From Allodiplogaster sudhausi (taxonomy: Eukaryota > Nematoda > Chromadorea > Rhabditida > Diplogasteridae), in contig CALZFC010000013.1 of assembly GCA_945643635.1 (NCBI GenBank), positions 1 to 64,000 on the forward strand: a stretch of DNA of 64,000 nt. The letters run 5' to 3'. Below the pieces are notes generated by a model that was given only the letters and a program-made list of their open reading frames with translations, searched no databases and was not told the DNA's origin. Positions 60,158 through 64,000 of this stretch are shown piece by piece. Position 1 is the first letter of the stretch, and every line of letters begins with the position of its first letter. The position numbers were made by a program, and so were the translations under genes.

Positions 60158-60700
60158 CAGTCCCGCTCAGGATCTTGGTACCAAGGGCGCTTCGGACGAT
60201 TCGGATGCTTCCAAATTCAAAAACTAAATTTTTTAAATGTTACATTAGTTTACTTATAGAAACGGATGCTACTGATACACACAACCAAAAATATATTGTT
60301 AACCGGCACTTTATTTAGAAAACGCTTTTCATATTTAAATTCAGAATCGAAATGTGAGTCTTTGCATCACATGAACATGTATAATATGGTCTGATCTATC
60401 GATTTCCGTTATCTCTAATTTTATTATTTGGGAATGTGGGTAGAGACAAAATAATGGTACAGGATAAATTTCGTTGAAAAACATTAGACATGAATTTTTT
60501 TATTAGCAAAAACTGATAACTTCTTACCAAATGATGAACATTATCGATTTTTAACAGTATAATAGTACCTCCATAAGCAAACCAATGTACCATTCAAAAT
60601 ATTTTAGTTTTTCCCAAAACAAAAGTTATTAGCGTGGATGCATTTTGAAGCGTCCGAATCGTCCGAAGCGTCTTCGGTACTAAGATCCTGGGCGGGACTG
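60158..60700. mobile_element. Tc1/mariner-type MITE
   Basis: 543 bp flanked by TA at 60156-60157 and 60701-60702. TIRs start CAGTCCCGCTCAGGATCTTG and contain an inner palindromic part (CGCTTCGGACGATTCGGA). The first bases resemble those of the MITE at 22672-23156 (CAGT-C-CGC-CA), suggesting one transposase family. No coding capacity. Confidence 0.85.
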
Positions 60701-60839
60701 TATGTATGTATGTATGTACATATGGAACTGCACATGTGCTGTATTTCGTGTATTTCATTTTTTTTCTACTTTTTTGAAAACAATTAACTCTTGCACGACG
60801 CGCAGCTTATATATTTTGTCTTTCGTTTTCTAATTCTCT

Positions 60840-61380
60840 TTTTTTTCTCTCTCTCTCTCTCTTTATTCCCTTTCATACCATGTTTATTTTGATATGACAG
60901 TCAACAAAGCTAAAGGCGGCGAGCTAAAGGGATAGACTTTGAAGCATGCTGTTTGTCTTTTCCTCAATTTCCATCTCTATCGCTCGCTTTCTCTCGTTCT
61001 TTTTTTTCTTTCTTTCTTTTATTCCTTCTATATTCTGTCCCTCTCTCCTTCGTTTTTTCTCTCTCTCTCTCTCTCTCTCGTTTTCTCTCTCTCACGTGTT
61101 CTCTCCCTCTCTCTCTCGTTTTCTCTGTCTCTTACTCCTACTGTATATTTCTCCGTCTTTCATGCTTCCTTTACTTTTCGATGTGTCATGTGACCAAACA
61201 TGCCTTGGAATCATTTTGGCAAAACCAATAGAAGGAGAAAGAGATAAAACGAGAAAGAATATGCGTCAAATGCTCTATTTTTCTTCTCTTGAACTATTGT
61301 CCTTGATTTCCTTTTCTCTGACATCCTACGTCTTTTTTTTTCTCCCCTCTCTTTCTCTCATACTCCATCATTCTCCGCAA
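60840..61380 (+). repeat. CT-rich tracts
   Basis: Pyrimidine-rich DNA at 60840-60862, 61010-61150 and 61330-61375; the three overlapping open frames are Ser/Leu/Phe runs and not taken as genes. Nothing else is seen between 60703 and 62014. Confidence 0.7.
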
Positions 61381-62014
61381 TAATTTAGAGACAGCATACA
61401 TGTTATAGAAAGACGAACAGTTTGCTAGTCAGAGTTGAGAGTGACAAATCGAGTCTTACGCAACGTTTCATTTGCAACTCATGCACTATCAGTTTGGATG
61501 ATTTAACGATTACGCAATCAGAAAGGAAGGAACATAAAAGGGTCATGACAGGTCAGATTAGGTTTGTTATTTTAGTGCCTGAAGTTGGTTTAAAATGAAA
61601 TGAAAGATGAAATCTTAATGGAAGCCGGGCAAGAAAAAAAATGCTTTCTTTTTTGTCAATTCCTGAAGCTAGGATCCTCTTGCAGTAAAAGAAGAAAGGG
61701 TTATTTATATGTATGTAGGCGCACAATCACTTCCGATAGTGCATTCAGGTTGTATTTTCTTCAATCCGTACCAATCTATTTTCAATTCCGGAATTTATTT
61801 ATTTAATACATCATTATTAGTTGATAACATTTAGAGATACTGCTCGGCTTCCCTCTCCATTTTTTTCTTTCTTTCGCTCTCTCTCTCTCAAACTCTCCTT
61901 CTCCTTCTATGCACATATGTAAATTTCTCTTATTTTCCCAGTCCACTCTACGAATTCTACTCTGAAAAATGCCATCAGACACCACCGGAAAAGTATTTCA
62001 GTCTTTTAGGCAAA

Positions 62015-62137
62015 CTATATGAAACAAATGAATAAATTTAATAGACGAAAGTGCGCTTGAGAAGTGCCGGCGGTCGTGTTCGCGTCTTCATGCACCAAGA
62101 ACATTCGAAACCCTTCCTTCAGCACCCGGTGAACTTG
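62015..62137 (-). CDS. candidate terminal exon of unknown gene
   Basis: After acceptor TTGATGGACAG the frame reads QVHRVLKEGFRMFLVHEDAN and TTAGTSQAHFRLL, then a short hydrophobic tail and TAG. Composition is coding-like. It lies downstream of the MYG1 stop and does not join it; no upstream partner exon was identified. Confidence 0.35.
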   Translation of the reverse strand, partial: QVHRVLKEGFRMFLVHEDANTTAGTSQAHFRLLNLFICFI

Positions 62138-62439
62138 CTGTCCATCAACCAATGCATCGTTATAAGAAATAAAGTGATAAAGCTAGCTTCGGAAACTTCT
62201 AAAAATAAATTGATTGTAATGAAATCGTGAATATGATATTCACACTCAACTTTAATTCGTTTTACCCTTCATTACATTCCGATCATTATAAGATCAACAT
62301 GCTCACATAAATATGTATGTACGAGCATTTGTTCTTGTACATATGTACATGCATAGTATGTATTCCATGTTGGTATGGTTTGTTCTGATTGTAGCTTCAA
62401 AATATGCCTGTGTATTTTGACAACTTCACGACATATTGG

Positions 62440-62855
62440 AAACTAGAATATTGAGCATTAAATGGACTTCTATGGTTTTTCTTGATGTTCGCAAAAAATA
62501 TAGATGGATTTATTCATTTACATACATATATTGCGTGAAGAAAAAAAATTAAATTCGCAAACGAAGTTTCAAATCCAATTTAAATAATATGGAAAGGTAA
62601 GATAGGATGCGAAATTAGAACAATGGAATATTGTATTGATAAGATACATATTTTATGTTAGAAATCTTGTTAAATAAGAATACTTATCGGGGGAAAATTT
62701 TCATTGATAAGATATATAATTTATGTTAGAAAACTTGTTAAATATGATTACTTATCGGGGGTCACGGATCAAAGAAAATTTTGATTATTTTCCATTCTCA
62801 ATTACCACAAAAAAAATGAAAAAAAGAAACCTAATAAATTCTTCTTGAATGATTG
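62440..62855. repeat. copy of the 53.2-53.7 kb repeat with a 66-bp tandem duplication
   Basis: See the matching block at 53235-53725. The two 66-base units (62638 and 62705) differ at a few positions and both end ACTTATCGGGGG. Confidence 0.5.
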
Positions 62856-64000
62856 TTAGCGAAGAACATCGAAACGATTTGCGTGACAAAAGTTGGGAGG
62901 ACTAGGAAACACGGAGGACGTGATGCATTTATCCTTCTTCTTTTTAGATAAACGCTTTTTAGCACCTCCATGTAAATTATTGTGGGAGATGTCACGATTT
63001 ATAGCGGCGATTGCCAAATGGCTATTACTTGGCCGTTGCTGCTGCCGCCTTCTGCCTTCGACCGCACAAATTGCCATCTGAAGCGCGCCGCTCTTCGTTC
63101 TGTTCCCGGCGATGTATCCACAATTATGCACGAAGACGCATCCATCAATTCCAGTCTTTCGTGAAAGATCTTCGTTGTTCAGGCCAGACCACGCCTTTGG
63201 CAGGTAGCGTCTACAACACATTGGTACAACAAGACGATGCTCGGTGATGTTCCTCCAAAATATGGCTAATATGTTCCAATCAATGCGCATTAAATATCTA
63301 TTTGTAGGACACCTTGAACGATACATTGAAAAGAAATTCCACATAGAGCTCTAATATTATTTCATTCCAAATATGAGTTGGAAATTAGTAACATGACTTT
63401 GAAGTTTTTGTTTGGCGCCAAGTTCCAATCTATGAGCTCAATCTTTACCCTAAAAACATGGCCATCATGTCCTCAATTATATTGTGCTGAATGTGGAAAG
63501 ACAAAGCGATTCAAAAATATAAGTTTTTTTCATATATATAGTTGCTTTGCTAACGAGCTACGACTTGCGTGCTGATTGGAACATTGCGTTTCAAATGGGG
63601 AACTTTGGCTCTACATCACTGTATATTTCAAATTGCTGTGGATTCAATGAAGCGAAATGTATATAAAATAATAATTATTATTATTATAAGAATAATAGTA
63701 TGTTATACCTGGCACTGAATTTCTCGCTTCTGCTCTCTGGAATGCAGTGAACGATCCACAACTGGTCGATTTCGTTATGGTACACGGCGTATAAAATATT
63801 CCAGTTGCGAAGGCCTAAAAATTGAATAAACTTTCACTATATCTAGACAAATGACGTCTGACGTGAGCTTAACATATGGCAGGAAACTAATTAAAAATGC
63901 AACAACATTGCAAATTAACCCTTCAATTCCTCGAAATAGAAAAAGTGTGTCTTCCATGGAATTCCGCGAACTCCGTTGTTATCCGGTAGCACGACTATCT
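62856..64000 (-). CDS. MYG1: MYG1 exonuclease, C-terminal part (runs off the right edge)
   Basis: Three exons join in phase: 64000-63920 (partial; VRGIPWKTHFFYFEEL), 63814-63709 (NILYAVYHNEIDQLWIVHCI) and 63210-62856 (YLPKAWSGLNNEDLSRKTGI, DGCVFVHNCGYIAGNRTKSG, ALQMA). These match the C-terminal third of MYG1 (UPF0160), a DHH-related 3'-5' RNA exonuclease acting in nucleus and mitochondria. The catalytic N-terminal part is beyond the window. After ALQMA, where known MYG1 proteins end soon, this frame goes on for about 75 residues, including RRRQQQRPSNSHLAIAA and a lysine patch (KKRLSKKKKDK), before TAA. That tail may be real, or may mark a missed splice or a lost stop. Confidence 0.88.

Noticed and set aside
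1..64000. tRNA, rRNA, spliced-leader genes, CRISPR arrays
   Set aside because: No cloverleaf with A and B boxes, rRNA core or regular spacer array was recognised by eye on either strand.

Overview
This is a eukaryotic window, most likely from a nematode. Genes are split into many short GC3-rich exons, the introns mostly end in pyrimidine-rich 3' sites, and one locus has a CTLD-CTLD-CUB layout typical of nematode CLEC proteins. A nematode-style BTB protein and a FMRFamide-receptor-like GPCR fit the same picture. Long CT/GA microsatellites, several TIR elements and dispersed repeats fill introns and spacers. No prokaryotic features were seen. Exon models were built by hand from frame, phase and splice motifs; no expression data or database search was available.

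Layout. 1-5109: microsatellites and a threefold ~1.1 kb tandem repeat, no gene. 5110-11089 (+): nine-exon class A GPCR whose eighth exon is preceded by a minisatellite of repeated splice acceptors. 13.3-18.4 kb: large inverted-repeat structure whose arms carry candidate exons on opposite strands. 20632-23774 (+): four-module cysteine-rich gene with two MITEs in its introns. 24969-29254 (+): CLEC gene (two C-type lectin domains plus CUB). 30335-30702 (+): Ly6-like gene with a frame break. 31230-31472 (-): small signal-anchored ORF. 33902-41448 (-) and 47952-50340 (+): divergent pair of RPA1-like paralogues reduced to two OB folds; the long intron of the minus copy holds an OST-alpha-like gene on the other strand, a degraded Ser/Pro-rich ORF and a GC-rich repeat. 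43944-45140 (+): decayed FUBP-like KH-domain gene. 50.7-52.1 kb: fold-back element with a nested repeat. 55507-59477 (-): nine-exon gene joining a BTB domain to a complete C-terminal ubiquitin-like domain that cannot be conjugated. 60158-60700: Tc1/mariner-type MITE. 62856-64000 (-): 3' part of a MYG1 exonuclease gene, running off the right edge.

The genes do not form an operon or one pathway. The strongest leads are the BTB-Ubl fusion, the in-phase tandem acceptors of the GPCR, the RPA1-like pair, and the number of single-base frame breaks or in-frame stops in otherwise well-conserved exons, which points to local gene decay or leftover assembly indels.
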